From the NCBI GenBank assembly GCA_024404095.1, contig JAKSQO010000004.1, forward strand, positions 1-64,000: a stretch of 64,000 bases of DNA. Direction: 5' to 3'. A program made the translations under genes and the position numbers. The stretch is from Clostridia bacterium (lineage in GTDB: Bacteria; Bacillota; Clostridia; Oscillospirales; Acutalibacteraceae). The notes under the pieces are model-generated. The model was not told the DNA's origin and made no database searches. It worked only from the letters and a program-made list of their open reading frames with translations. Below are positions 10,701 through 18,296 of this stretch, piece after piece (position 1 is the stretch's first letter; each line of letters opens with the position of its first letter).

Positions 10701-11311
10701 TAAATGTCGGTGCGATTGAGGAATATAAAGAGGTTTCCGAGCGCTATGAATTTATGCGTGTTCAGCTCGAGGATATAGAGAAATCGCGTGACGAGCTGAA
10801 TAAGCTTATCTCTGAACTCACAAGCAAAATGGGTGAGCAGTTCAAGGAGCAGTTTGTGCGCATAAACAAGTTTTTCGGCGAAACATTTGTCGAGCTTTTC
10901 GGCGGCGGTAAAGCCGAGCTTATACTTGAAAATCTGAATGACGTTCTCGAATGCAACATTGAAATCAAGGTTCAGCCGCCGGGTAAAAATGTTCAGAACA
11001 TCGACCTGCTTTCGGGTGGTGAAAAGGGTCTTGCCGCTATTGCGCTTTTGTTTGCAATTCTTAAGGTTTCGCCCTCTCCGTTCTGTATTTTTGACGAGGT
11101 TGAGGCTGCTCTTGACGATGTCAATGTTTCGAGATACGCACAGTACGTGCGCCGAATGACAAATAATACTCAGTTCATTCTTATCACTCACCGCCGTGGT
11201 ACAATGGAGGAGGCAGACGTTCTCTACGGTATCACAATGCAGGAGGAGGGCGTTTCAAAAATGCTCGAGCTTCAGACGACAGATATGGCGAAGAAACTCG
11301 GAATAACCTAA
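7739..11311 (+). CDS. smc: Chromosome segregation protein SMC
   Basis: An 1190-residue SMC ATPase that, with ScpA and ScpB, compacts and segregates the chromosome. The Walker A GPNGSGKSNIADAVRWVLG lies at residues 32-50. Long coiled coils flank the hinge (about 505-665), which includes the glycine-rich AGGSMTGGSRG at its edge. The C-terminal head holds the ABC signature LLSGGEKGLAAIALLFA and Walker B PFCIFDEVEAALDD. AAAGGA at about 7723-7728 precedes the ATG. The length is normal. In most relatives ftsY follows smc; here a secreted glycosidase gene follows instead, 12 bases after the stop. Confidence 0.98.
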   Translation: MRLKALEMQGFKSFPDKTVFNFNHGMTAVVGPNGSGKSNIADAVRWVLGEQSTKNLRGSKMEDVIFGGTRVRKPLGFAEVTLKLDNKDRTLNNCDKDEVSVTRRYYRSGESDYMLNGAVVRLRDIHELFMDTGLGRDGYSLVSQGRIADLISSKSGQRREMLEEAAGISHFRYRRNDANRKLDQAEENLVRLRDILSELEGRVGPLKTQSEKAQKFLVLAAEKKELEIGLWLHTIETSKQKLREHEDKLSIAQAQYDGIEAALNVIENETEEIIAKSQDITVRIDNIRQNAMSYEEKAVHVDGEISVEKNTILHNNQTIERIRRDMNDAADSEKGLEKEIADSMKEIDELLSEIEAKKKELESASADIAQARDENSEFSDKIADLSQKITEITGKVAEKRIEETTANSSIEEIMGRVSNIEGVLSTRNGYITELEDKHNACQAELDKMNETATEIMNAVSGYSLRVQSREEKAETLKGEIDARGLDILQKKDRMRMLDDMEKNMEGYSGAVKAVIREAKGGMLRGIHGPLSQLINVNDRYAVAVETALGAAIQNIVTDNENDAKRAINFLKDKKSGRATFLPLTAVKSKPFTEKGLDGCYGFVDMADKLLDFEPQYSEIIKSLLGRTAVAEDLDSAIVIAKKYDYRFKIVTLDGQVVNAGGSMTGGSRGHNAGILSRGNEIDKLKAQLAELVEQQNVSQEEYKKLSQELSSVKAELDASQADLKRTQEDIIRKESELALIDGKLDTANAALEELRREKHNASLRISDLEELKSSAQAEIDELNKELGSLQANLDVVTHGREQLEEKRENLAQVEAKINLDILAYEKDIQARREAVELLNRRMASHEGRLDDLNGEIAVIESANADIEKKIAELEKQAAELRDMGAKSKENIESLIAERTECDARSAQLRADERTKSAEREKISGELARLEERKGSMQKMLDDAVNKLYDEYQLTKTEAENMNIVIEDYQKAHRSLQEVKGKIRALGSVNVGAIEEYKEVSERYEFMRVQLEDIEKSRDELNKLISELTSKMGEQFKEQFVRINKFFGETFVELFGGGKAELILENLNDVLECNIEIKVQPPGKNVQNIDLLSGGEKGLAAIALLFAILKVSPSPFCIFDEVEAALDDVNVSRYAQYVRRMTNNTQFILITHRRGTMEEADVLYGITMQEEGVSKMLELQTTDMAKKLGIT

Positions 11312-11323
11312 GGAGTGTTTGGT

Positions 11324-12364
11324 ATGAAAAGGGTTCTTGCTTTTTTACTTGCGATAGTTATGCTTCTTGGGGGTATGATAATGCCTGTATTTGCAGAGAA
11401 AAATGAATATCCGCAGAAACGTGAAAACTTCACAATCCGTGACCCGTATGTACTTGTTTACGACGGTAAATATTATATGTACGGTACAGGTCTTGCAGGC
11501 AGAGGGTACGGATGTGTAGTCAGTGAGAATCTTGAGGACTGGTCATACCCGATTCAGGTATTTACTCCTGATGAAGATTTTGACGGAATCAAGGATTTTT
11601 GGGCACCCGAATGTCATTATTATAACGGTAAATTCTATCTGTTTGCGACATACTATTCAGCAACGACTGAAAAACGCGGAGTAGGAATTTTTGTTTCTGA
11701 AAGTCCGACGGGACCGTTCACACAGCTTGGAGACGGACATATTACACCGCACAATCATGACTGTATTGACGGTACGCTCTATGTGGACGGAGACGGTCAG
11801 CCCTGGATGGTTTATGTCAGCGAATGGACATCAAATCCTGATGAAATCGGTGAAATGGCGATCGCAAAGCTTAGCAAAAATCTTGACGGATTTATCAGCG
11901 AGCCGAAAATTATTTTCAGAGCAAATAATCATCTATGGACAGACAGCAGAGTAACAGACGGTCCTTTTCTTTACCGAACAAAGAACGGCAGACTTCTGAT
12001 GATCTGGTCAAACACCGCAAAACAGGGCGGTTATGCCGTTGGTGTTGCATGGTCGGATAATAACGAAATTACAGGTAAATGGAAGCATCAGCCCTTAGCA
12101 CTATACAGGCAGAATATGTATCATGAGCTTGACGGTGGTCATGGAATGATTTTTGAAACCCTTGACGGTCAGCTGATGATGAGTATTCATTCTCCGAATA
12201 ATCAGACTGAGGAGCATAGAACGACGGCTGTTTTTATTCCGCTGAGGGACACGGGCAATACACTTGTGCTGGATGAAAATTATACGCCGTTTAAGAATTT
12301 TTTACATAAGTTCGTAGTGTTTTTCAGAAAAGTGTATTATGGAATTTTATTCAGATTATTATGA
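11324..12364 (+). CDS. Secreted glycoside hydrolase family 43-like protein
   Basis: A 346-residue protein with a clear signal peptide (KRVLAFLLAIVMLLGG, likely cut after PVFA at residue 24) and a five-bladed beta-propeller of the GH43 type. GH43 enzymes cleave arabinose or xylose linkages in plant polysaccharides. Visible signatures are FTIRDPYVLVYDGKYYMYGT (candidate base D40), DFWAPECHYYNGKFYLFATY, and CIDGTLYVDGDGQPWMVY (D149). The third acidic position, usually Glu in EGP, reads TDGPFLYR (D212). The C terminus adds a short basic-hydrophobic tail. A GTG at 11315 overlaps the AAGGAG ribosome site (11310-11315), so the ATG at 11324 is the better start. The link to smc is positional only. Confidence 0.8.
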   Translation: MKRVLAFLLAIVMLLGGMIMPVFAEKNEYPQKRENFTIRDPYVLVYDGKYYMYGTGLAGRGYGCVVSENLEDWSYPIQVFTPDEDFDGIKDFWAPECHYYNGKFYLFATYYSATTEKRGVGIFVSESPTGPFTQLGDGHITPHNHDCIDGTLYVDGDGQPWMVYVSEWTSNPDEIGEMAIAKLSKNLDGFISEPKIIFRANNHLWTDSRVTDGPFLYRTKNGRLLMIWSNTAKQGGYAVGVAWSDNNEITGKWKHQPLALYRQNMYHELDGGHGMIFETLDGQLMMSIHSPNNQTEEHRTTAVFIPLRDTGNTLVLDENYTPFKNFLHKFVVFFRKVYYGILFRLL

Positions 12365-12381
12365 GTGGGGGAAGTGTTTAA

Positions 12382-13506
12382 ATGTTTTCCTTTCTTTTGC
12401 TTTATATTTTGTGTTGTGTATATGGTCTAAAAATTTCGGTTGGTTCGAATAGTAATCATATTGACAGAGAGACCACCTGCGGTAAATTATTGAACAGAAA
12501 TATAGTTTGGAATACTGATTACCTTTCAAAAGAAAAAACAAATGCAATTAAGGGCATTTTTGTAATGATGGTTTTAATTTCTCATTACTGTGGTTGCTAT
12601 ATATTTAGAACTCCTGGTAATAGTTTTACAAGTCATCTTATAAGAGACCTTATCGGTCAACAAATGGTAGTCATGTTTCTTTTTTATTCCGGATATGGAA
12701 TTATGGAGAGTTATAAGAAAAAAGGAAAAGCATATGCAATTAACATGCCGGTGCAAAGAATACTTAAACTCCTGTTTGACTATGACATTATTGTACTGAT
12801 ATTCTTTGTTATTTATATCTGTTTTGGAAAACAATGGACTATTAGCCAATTTATTCTATCTTTTTTGGGTTGGGATAGTTTTGGTAACAGCAACTGGTAT
12901 GTATTTGCTATTATCTGTTGTTATATATTCTCCTTTGTTGCTTTTATTATTGCCCGAAGGAGATATTGGCTTGTGACAATTATTGTTACAGTCCTTTCTT
13001 TTGCATATTTGATTGTAGTTAATAAATATAAGGAAGCATACTGGACGAATACTATCTTATGCTATGCGCTTGGGATGTGGTATTCAGTCTTTAAGGGGAA
13101 AATTGAGAATTTTATTCAGAAGAATAATTTTATTTGGATTTTTAGCTTAGTTGTTTTAGCTGTATTGTATGTTGCATTATCTCGTTTCCAATACGCTATT
13201 GATTTTGTCTTTGAAATACGAGCGCTGATATTTGCACTGATTGTGGTTTTTGCAACAATGAAATTTTCGTTTGACAATGTAATACTCAGGTATTTTGGTT
13301 CAAATGTTTTTGGTGTATATATGCTTCAAAGAATACCGATGGTAATAATGCAGAATCTTGGATTATTTAACGGAAGATATATTAGTATGAAATTTATAGT
13401 TACTGTTTTAGTAACAATCGTTCTTGCAACTCTGTATAAAAAATTTATGGAATGTAGCTCAAAGTTGTTTAGAAAAATAGAAATAAAAAAGGCTGTCGCT
13501 TCGTAA
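12382..13506 (+). CDS. Acyltransferase family 3 membrane protein (AT-rich)
   Basis: A 374-residue integral membrane protein with about ten predicted hydrophobic segments. The stretch NAIKGIFVMMVLISHYCG matches the first-helix His motif of the OafA/NolL-type acyltransferase_3 family, which O-acylates extracellular or membrane glycans. The acceptor is unknown. Base composition is clearly more AT-rich than the neighbours: one 60-base line I counted was about 25% GC and another about 37%. Codon use differs as well (many ATA and TTA). It starts 17 bases after the GH43 stop with GGGGGAAG upstream, so the two may be co-transcribed. The composition suggests acquisition by transfer. Confidence 0.8.
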   Translation: MFSFLLLYILCCVYGLKISVGSNSNHIDRETTCGKLLNRNIVWNTDYLSKEKTNAIKGIFVMMVLISHYCGCYIFRTPGNSFTSHLIRDLIGQQMVVMFLFYSGYGIMESYKKKGKAYAINMPVQRILKLLFDYDIIVLIFFVIYICFGKQWTISQFILSFLGWDSFGNSNWYVFAIICCYIFSFVAFIIARRRYWLVTIIVTVLSFAYLIVVNKYKEAYWTNTILCYALGMWYSVFKGKIENFIQKNNFIWIFSLVVLAVLYVALSRFQYAIDFVFEIRALIFALIVVFATMKFSFDNVILRYFGSNVFGVYMLQRIPMVIMQNLGLFNGRYISMKFIVTVLVTIVLATLYKKFMECSSKLFRKIEIKKAVAS

Positions 13507-13530
13507 TGAAGTGACAGCCTTTTAGCTTTT
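13487..13530. terminator. Bidirectional terminator between acyltransferase and lysC
   Basis: A 16-bp stem (13487-13502 with 13508-13523, one G.U pair) with loop GTAAT is flanked by A-rich sequence on the left and a T-rich run on the right, so it can terminate both converging transcripts. The acyltransferase stop codon lies in the loop. Confidence 0.88.
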
Positions 13531-13541
13531 TAAACATTTAA

Positions 13542-14750
13542 TCAGTCATTACCGAAGAATGCTTCGTGAACAGCGGCAACGGCTTTGTCAGCGTCCTTTC
13601 TGTCAATAAGAACAGAAATCTTGATTTCGCTTGTTGAAATCATCTGAATGTTGATATCCTGACCGAAGAGAGCCTCGAACATTGTTGAAGCTGTGCCGGG
13701 ATGTGTTTCCATACCTGCGCCTACAACTGAAACCTTTGCAACCGTATCGTCACGTGTGATTTTTGCATCACCAATAAAGGGAAGGCTTTCAATAGCTTTA
13801 ACAGCTTCATCGGCATTTGCTTCGTTTACTGTGAATGTGATATCCTTTGTGCCGTCACGGCCGATTGACTGAAGAATGATATCAACATTGATGTTCTTTG
13901 CTGCAAGGAGTGAGAATACCTTGTATGCAATACCGGGTACATCGCTTACGCCTACGATTGAAATTCTGGAGGCATCTGAATCCTTTGTTACGCCTCTGAC
14001 TAACATTTTTTCCATTTTAGCTGTCTCCTTTACCATTGTACCCGGAATCGGGTTCAGGCTTGAAATAACCTCAAGCTCTACGTTATATTTTTTAGCCATC
14101 TCAACTGAACGGTTGTTAAGTACCTGTGCACCGAGAGTTGCAAGCTCAAGCATCTCGTCATATGTGATTTCTGCAAGACGCTTTGCATTCTTAACCTTTC
14201 TCGGGTCAGCTGTGTAAACACCGTCAACATCGGTGAAAATCTGGCACTTGTCAGCGTGCATAGCTGCTGCGATTGCAACTGCGCTTGTATCAGAACCACC
14301 TCTGCCGAGAGTGGTCATATCGTCATATTTGTTTACTCCCTGGAAACCTGCAACAACAACAATTTTTCTGTTGCCGATTTCGGTCTTAAGACGGGTTGTG
14401 TCAACCTTCTTGATTCTTGCGGCTGAATAAACTGAGTTGGTCTGGAAACCTGCCTGCCAGCCGAGGAGTGAAATTGAGGGGCATCCCAATTTCTCGATTG
14501 CCATTGCAAGAAGAGCGATAGAAATCTGCTCACCTGCTGCCATAAGCATATCCATTTCACGCTTAGCGGCAGCGGGATTGATTTCCTTTGCCTTTGCAAT
14601 AAGGTCGTCTGTTGTATCGCCCTGTGCGGAAACGACAACAACAACATCATTACCCTGCTTGTAAGTGTCTGTTACAATTTTTGCAACATTCATTACACGC
14701 TCGGCATTAGCGACTGAGCTTCCGCCGAATTTCTGAACTATAAGTCCCAT
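13542..14750 (-). CDS. lysC: Aspartate kinase
   Basis: A 402-residue aspartokinase, the first step of the aspartate pathway to lysine, methionine and threonine. The kinase domain begins GLIVQKFGGSSVANAERV and contains TTLGRGGSDTSAVAIAAAM and FTDVDGVYTADPR. Two C-terminal ACT domains (from about residue 265, including VPGIAYKVFSLLAAKNINVD and the final IQMISTSEIKISVLID) suggest allosteric control by an end-product amino acid; which one cannot be told. It lies 16 bases downstream of hom on the same strand, forming a two-gene operon. No riboswitch was recognised upstream of the pair. Confidence 0.95.
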   Translation of the reverse strand: MGLIVQKFGGSSVANAERVMNVAKIVTDTYKQGNDVVVVVSAQGDTTDDLIAKAKEINPAAAKREMDMLMAAGEQISIALLAMAIEKLGCPSISLLGWQAGFQTNSVYSAARIKKVDTTRLKTEIGNRKIVVVAGFQGVNKYDDMTTLGRGGSDTSAVAIAAAMHADKCQIFTDVDGVYTADPRKVKNAKRLAEITYDEMLELATLGAQVLNNRSVEMAKKYNVELEVISSLNPIPGTMVKETAKMEKMLVRGVTKDSDASRISIVGVSDVPGIAYKVFSLLAAKNINVDIILQSIGRDGTKDITFTVNEANADEAVKAIESLPFIGDAKITRDDTVAKVSVVGAGMETHPGTASTMFEALFGQDINIQMISTSEIKISVLIDRKDADKAVAAVHEAFFGND

Positions 14751-14766
14751 TCTGTATCACCACTTT

Positions 14767-16002
14767 TTAATAGTTTTCTACTCTGATTTTTGAAAGAATC
14801 TCAACATCAGCAAGCTTTGCAAGCTTCTCTGCAAGAATGCCTTCCTTTGCAACGGGAGTTACAAAAGCAAACTCGTCCTCGGGAGCGTTATTGCGGTTGA
14901 GAATACTGATATCGCCGAAGATTTCTTCAGCGGCTTTAAGTGCAAACACCTTGTCGCCCTTGGCACGGATGTAGAATGATGTTTCAACATCGCTGTGGTC
15001 AACAACATAGTTCTCAACAGCGTCATCCCAGCCCATTGCCTTGCGGTTATCAATGTAGTTGATGCAGTCGATAACATCGGCAACAACTGCACTTGCGGTT
15101 GCCATCTTGCCTGCGCCTCTGCCGTAGAAGCATACATCACCGACAGCGTTACCTCTTACAAGAATAGCGTTGAATACATCGTTTACACCTGAAAGAATGC
15201 TTTCGTTCTTAACAAAAGCAGGGCTTACCATTGCAGAAATCTTATCGCCTTCGAGACGCTTTGCTCTGCCGAGGAGCTTGATAACTCCGCCCCATGCGCG
15301 TGCATATTCAACATCCTCAAGTGTAATCTTTGTGATACCCTCAGTATATACACTGTCGGGGAAAACGTGCTTGCCGAAGCAGAGAGAAGCAAGAATACAG
15401 ATCTTGCGGCAGGCATCGAAGCCTTCAATATCTGCTGTGGGATCCTTCTCGGCATAGCCGTTATCCTGCGCAAGCTTGAGTGCATCCTCAAAGCTCATTG
15501 AGTTATAAATCATCATTGTGAGAATGAAGTTTGTTGTTCCGTTAAGGATACCTGCAACCTCGTCAATCTGATTGGCTGCGAGACATCTGTCAATCGGACG
15601 GAGTACGGGAATACCGCCGCCGACACTTGCTTCAAACATAAAGTTTACGTTGTTTTCCTTAGCAAGCTTGAAAAGAACGTCTCCCTTTGCGGCAACAAGC
15701 TCTTTGTTTGAGGTTACAACGCTCTTGCCCGCCTTAAGGCAGGAAGAAACAAACTCAAATGCGGGATGCTGACCGCCCATTGTTTCAACAACAACCTTAA
15801 CGTCTTTATCATTAAGAATTACGTTAAAATCCTTTATTATCTTCTTTTCGTTAACGTCACCCGGGAAATCTCTCAGGTCAAGGATATATTTTACGTCAAC
15901 TGACGGCTGACCGCATTTTGCGGCAACTTTTTCACCGTTGATTGCAATAACCTCTGCTACGCCTGAACCTACAACACCGTAGCCCATAATTGCTATATCC
16001 AT
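14767..16002 (-). CDS. hom: Homoserine dehydrogenase
   Basis: A 411-residue NAD(P)-dependent enzyme that reduces aspartate semialdehyde to homoserine. The N-terminal Rossmann motif is IMGYGVVGSGVAEV. The catalytic domain includes AGILNGTTNFILTMM, GYAEKDPTADIEGFDACRK and FYGRGAGKMATASAVVADV. The C-terminal ~75 residues may be a weak ACT-like tail. An upstream in-frame ATG at 16059 would add a non-homologous leader. The ATG at 16002 has AAGGAGT (complement of 16011-16017) at ideal spacing and starts MDIAIMGYG, so it is preferred. It is the first gene of the hom-lysC operon. Confidence 0.94.
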   Translation of the reverse strand: MDIAIMGYGVVGSGVAEVIAINGEKVAAKCGQPSVDVKYILDLRDFPGDVNEKKIIKDFNVILNDKDVKVVVETMGGQHPAFEFVSSCLKAGKSVVTSNKELVAAKGDVLFKLAKENNVNFMFEASVGGGIPVLRPIDRCLAANQIDEVAGILNGTTNFILTMMIYNSMSFEDALKLAQDNGYAEKDPTADIEGFDACRKICILASLCFGKHVFPDSVYTEGITKITLEDVEYARAWGGVIKLLGRAKRLEGDKISAMVSPAFVKNESILSGVNDVFNAILVRGNAVGDVCFYGRGAGKMATASAVVADVIDCINYIDNRKAMGWDDAVENYVVDHSDVETSFYIRAKGDKVFALKAAEEIFGDISILNRNNAPEDEFAFVTPVAKEGILAEKLAKLADVEILSKIRVENY

Positions 16003-16042
16003 AGTTTTCAACTCCTTGTAATAATAATCCAAAATACACGCT

Positions 16043-16048
16043 ATTTTA
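16043..16048 (-). promoter_or_regulatory. Candidate extended -10 promoter for hom-lysC
   Basis: On the minus strand TGGTAAAAT (the -10 TAAAAT occupies 16043-16048) has the TGn extension of an extended -10 promoter, about 40 bases ahead of the hom start. The matching -35 is weak. This is inference from consensus only. Confidence 0.5.
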
Positions 16049-16113
16049 CCATAAAACAATAAAAGAATAAAGAGAAAATTTTAAAAAAATTAAATTTTTA
16101 TTATATTTTTTAA

Positions 16114-16141
16114 TTGCATTAAGCGTAAGGTTTGGTATAAT
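16114..16141 (+). promoter_or_regulatory. Promoter for glycosyltransferase gene
   Basis: TTGCAT (16114-16119), 16 bases, then TATAAT (16136-16141) preceded by TGG, giving a good -35 and an extended -10 about 35 bases before the start at 16176. Confidence 0.7.
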
Positions 16142-16175
16142 ATATTATGTATTTATACGAACAGGAGATGATGTC

Positions 16176-16874
16176 GTGGAAAAAATTATCAACTACTGCT
16201 GGTTTGGCAGAGGTGAAAAACCGAAGCTTGTGCAGAAATGTATAGCCAGCTGGAAAAAATTCTGCCCTGATTATAAAATAGTTGAGTGGAATGAGGATAA
16301 TTTTGATATTGACAAGTATCCCTATGCGCGTTATTGCTTAAATACAAAAAAATATGCTTTCTTAAGCGATTTTGTCCGGTTACAGGTGGTTTATGAAAAC
16401 GGAGGTATATATTTTGATACTGACGTTGAAGTTATCAAAAATATAGATGATCTTTTAAATTATGAAGCTTTTTATGCATTTGAAAACGATAATTATGTGG
16501 CAACAGGACTTGGATTTGGTGCAGAAGCAAAACATCCGACGATTAAAGCGATGGTAGAAAAATACTACGCATTCACTCCGGAAGAAGATGGAAGTTTTAA
16601 AATGATTGGCTGCCCGAAGCTCAATACTGATGCCTTGTGTGACTTCGGACTCGAACTTAACGGCAAACGTCAGAATGTCGGCGGTGCTGAAATTTTCCCA
16701 GCTGAGTATTTTAATCCTTATGATGACCCGACAGGAAGACTCAATACTACTGCAAATACGTATAGTATACATTGGTTCGCCAAAAGTGCATTGAGTAAGT
16801 CTACAATAATAAAAAGTAAACTTACAAGACCGATTCATCGTATATTTGGAACGAATGCTTTCAGAAGAAAATGA
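16176..16874 (+). CDS. DXD-motif glycosyltransferase (capsule/LPS type)
   Basis: A 232-residue protein of the DXD sugar-transferase group (Gly_transf_sug type, GT32-like). The start KIINYCWFGRGEKPKLVQKC and the core AFLSDFVRLQVVYENGGIYF, followed by D81-T-D83, are characteristic; the Asp pair should bind the metal and the nucleotide-sugar. It probably adds a sugar to a surface glycan, with donor and acceptor unknown. GTG at 16176 is used because AGGAG (16163-16167) is 8 bases upstream and no in-frame ATG fits. There is no membrane segment. The gene is somewhat AT-rich relative to its neighbours. The next gene starts 8 bases later. Confidence 0.82.
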   Translation: MEKIINYCWFGRGEKPKLVQKCIASWKKFCPDYKIVEWNEDNFDIDKYPYARYCLNTKKYAFLSDFVRLQVVYENGGIYFDTDVEVIKNIDDLLNYEAFYAFENDNYVATGLGFGAEAKHPTIKAMVEKYYAFTPEEDGSFKMIGCPKLNTDALCDFGLELNGKRQNVGGAEIFPAEYFNPYDDPTGRLNTTANTYSIHWFAKSALSKSTIIKSKLTRPIHRIFGTNAFRRK

Positions 16875-16882
16875 GGTAAAAA

Positions 16883-18073
16883 ATGGATAAAAAAATTGAA
16901 CTGCGGAAAAAGCGAATTATAAATATCGTTTATTTTGCGATATTCCTTGCTATCGCTTTTCTTATAATTAAATATTGTTTCTGGATTATTTTTCCTTTTG
17001 TTTTTGCTTTTGTGGTTGCTGTTATTGTTCAGCGTCCTGCGAATTTTATCGAAAGAAAAACCAAACTGAAAAAGAGCTTCACTACAACGGTGCTGACGAT
17101 ATTGCTGTATGCGCTTATTGCGTGTGTGGTAGTTTTCCTCGGAATGCAGCTGGTGGATGCGGGAAAGAACGCGGTTATGTTTGTGCGCGATAAGATTTCC
17201 GATATGCCGACTCTGATTGAAAACGTCAGAAAATGGGCGGTCAGTGCATCGGCAATTCTTCCCGACAGTATCGAGAAAAAAGCGGTTGTTTCTCTTGATA
17301 AATGGTTTGGCGTTATCCGCGATAAGAGTGCCGCTGAGATAGCGAGAACAATTGTTGACAACGCGCAGGGCGGAGAAAAAATTTCAATTTCATCTATTTC
17401 CACACCGCTGAGCGGTATATGGAGCACCGCAAAGCAGATTCCGTCAGTGTTTGTTGCCGTTCTTATTACGATTATTTCGTCCTGCTTTATGGCAGCAGAC
17501 TATGACTGGATTGTTACTTTCATCAAAAATCAGTTCCCGAAGCGATACGATGAAAAGTTTTCTAAGAGTAAGCGCATTGTCTTTCAGTCAATAGGCAAGC
17601 TTATCCGCTCTTATGTGATTATAATTTTTATCACATTTTCAGAGCTTTTTATCGGACTGAATATATTGAAAATTGCAGGCATTTATGAGGACGGTCAGGT
17701 GCTGATTATTTCTCTTATTATTGCTCTGCTTGATATTCTTCCTGTCCTCGGTACAGGCACATTTATGGTGCCGTGGGCAATTTATTCACTCATCACAGGC
17801 AAAATCGGACTGGGAATCGGACTGATTGTAGTATATGCTGTTATAACGATTGTGCGACAGGTTATCGAACCGAAAATTGTCGGCGGAACAGTCGGTCTGC
17901 CGTCGTTCGTAACACTTATGGCTATGTATATCGGCTCACAGCTGTTCGGATTTCTCGGTATTTTCATTCTCCCGATTTCTGTGATTATTATCAAGCTTCT
18001 CAATGACGAAGGAATAATTCATATCTGGAATACAGGCAAGTCTGATGAAGAAGCAGAAGATTTAACTGAGTAA
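16883..18073 (+). CDS. AI-2E family transporter-like membrane protein
   Basis: A 396-residue protein with seven to eight hydrophobic segments and the PF01594-type (AI-2E/PerM/YtvI) layout: two N-terminal helices with IVQRPANFIE, a soluble middle part, and a C-terminal membrane block with IALLDILPVLGTGTFMVPWA and IVRQVIEPKIVGG. Family members have been linked to autoinducer-2 export, sodium/proton exchange or sporulation (YtvI); the sequence does not decide between these. GAGG upstream of the ATG lies in the tail of the glycosyltransferase gene, so the two are probably co-transcribed. Confidence 0.85.
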   Translation: MDKKIELRKKRIINIVYFAIFLAIAFLIIKYCFWIIFPFVFAFVVAVIVQRPANFIERKTKLKKSFTTTVLTILLYALIACVVVFLGMQLVDAGKNAVMFVRDKISDMPTLIENVRKWAVSASAILPDSIEKKAVVSLDKWFGVIRDKSAAEIARTIVDNAQGGEKISISSISTPLSGIWSTAKQIPSVFVAVLITIISSCFMAADYDWIVTFIKNQFPKRYDEKFSKSKRIVFQSIGKLIRSYVIIIFITFSELFIGLNILKIAGIYEDGQVLIISLIIALLDILPVLGTGTFMVPWAIYSLITGKIGLGIGLIVVYAVITIVRQVIEPKIVGGTVGLPSFVTLMAMYIGSQLFGFLGIFILPISVIIIKLLNDEGIIHIWNTGKSDEEAEDLTE

Positions 18074-18082
18074 AAGTAAAGT

Positions 18083-18290
18083 GGCTGTCGCATTCAGATG
18101 CAGAAAGCGTTTTCTTCGCCCCAAAGGTGTAAGCGATACTCCAAGAGGGCGAAAAAAACTTAGAAAAACAATTATTTTTTTCAAAATATATTAAAATAAA
18201 GGGATTTAAGATTTATATCTAAGCTTTCAGATAATCTTAAATCCCTCTTGTTTTATTTTGTTTTTCGGTCTGCGCTAAATGCGACAACCC
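18083..18290. repeat. Intergenic element with imperfect terminal inverted repeats
   Basis: The convergent gap after the AI-2E gene begins with GGCTGTCGCATTCAGATGCA (18083 on) and ends with a sequence (18269-18290) whose complement reads TTGTCGCATTTAGCGCAGA, about 20 matching positions with two changes and one indel. Between them lie a GGGCGAA hairpin and the 84-base repeat described separately. The size (about 208 bp) and inverted ends resemble a MITE-like unit, but no target duplication was found. Confidence 0.5.
18191..18274. repeat. 85-nt structured intergenic repeat, copy A
   Basis: Nearly identical to copy B at 27733-27817. A perfect 13-bp stem, GGGATTTAAGATT (18201-18213) with its complement at 18233-18245, encloses a small inner stem (ATCT/AGAT) and is followed by a conserved T-rich tail ending CGGTCTGCG. 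In this convergent gap it can act as a terminator. Confidence 0.85.
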
Positions 18291-18296
18291 TTTATT

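Noticed and set aside
13487..13523. Relation of the GGCTGTCGC terminator here to the inverted ends at 18083-18290
   Set aside because: Only GGCTGTCGC is shared, and the rest differs, so a common element is not supported.
16003..16059. Upstream ATG extension of homoserine dehydrogenase
   Set aside because: The ribosome site lies inside the extension and directly ahead of the ATG at 16002; the extra 19 residues are not family-like.
16003..16110. Riboswitch or T-box leader ahead of hom-lysC
   Set aside because: The gap is short and AT-rich, without a T-box sequence, lysine aptamer features or a terminator.
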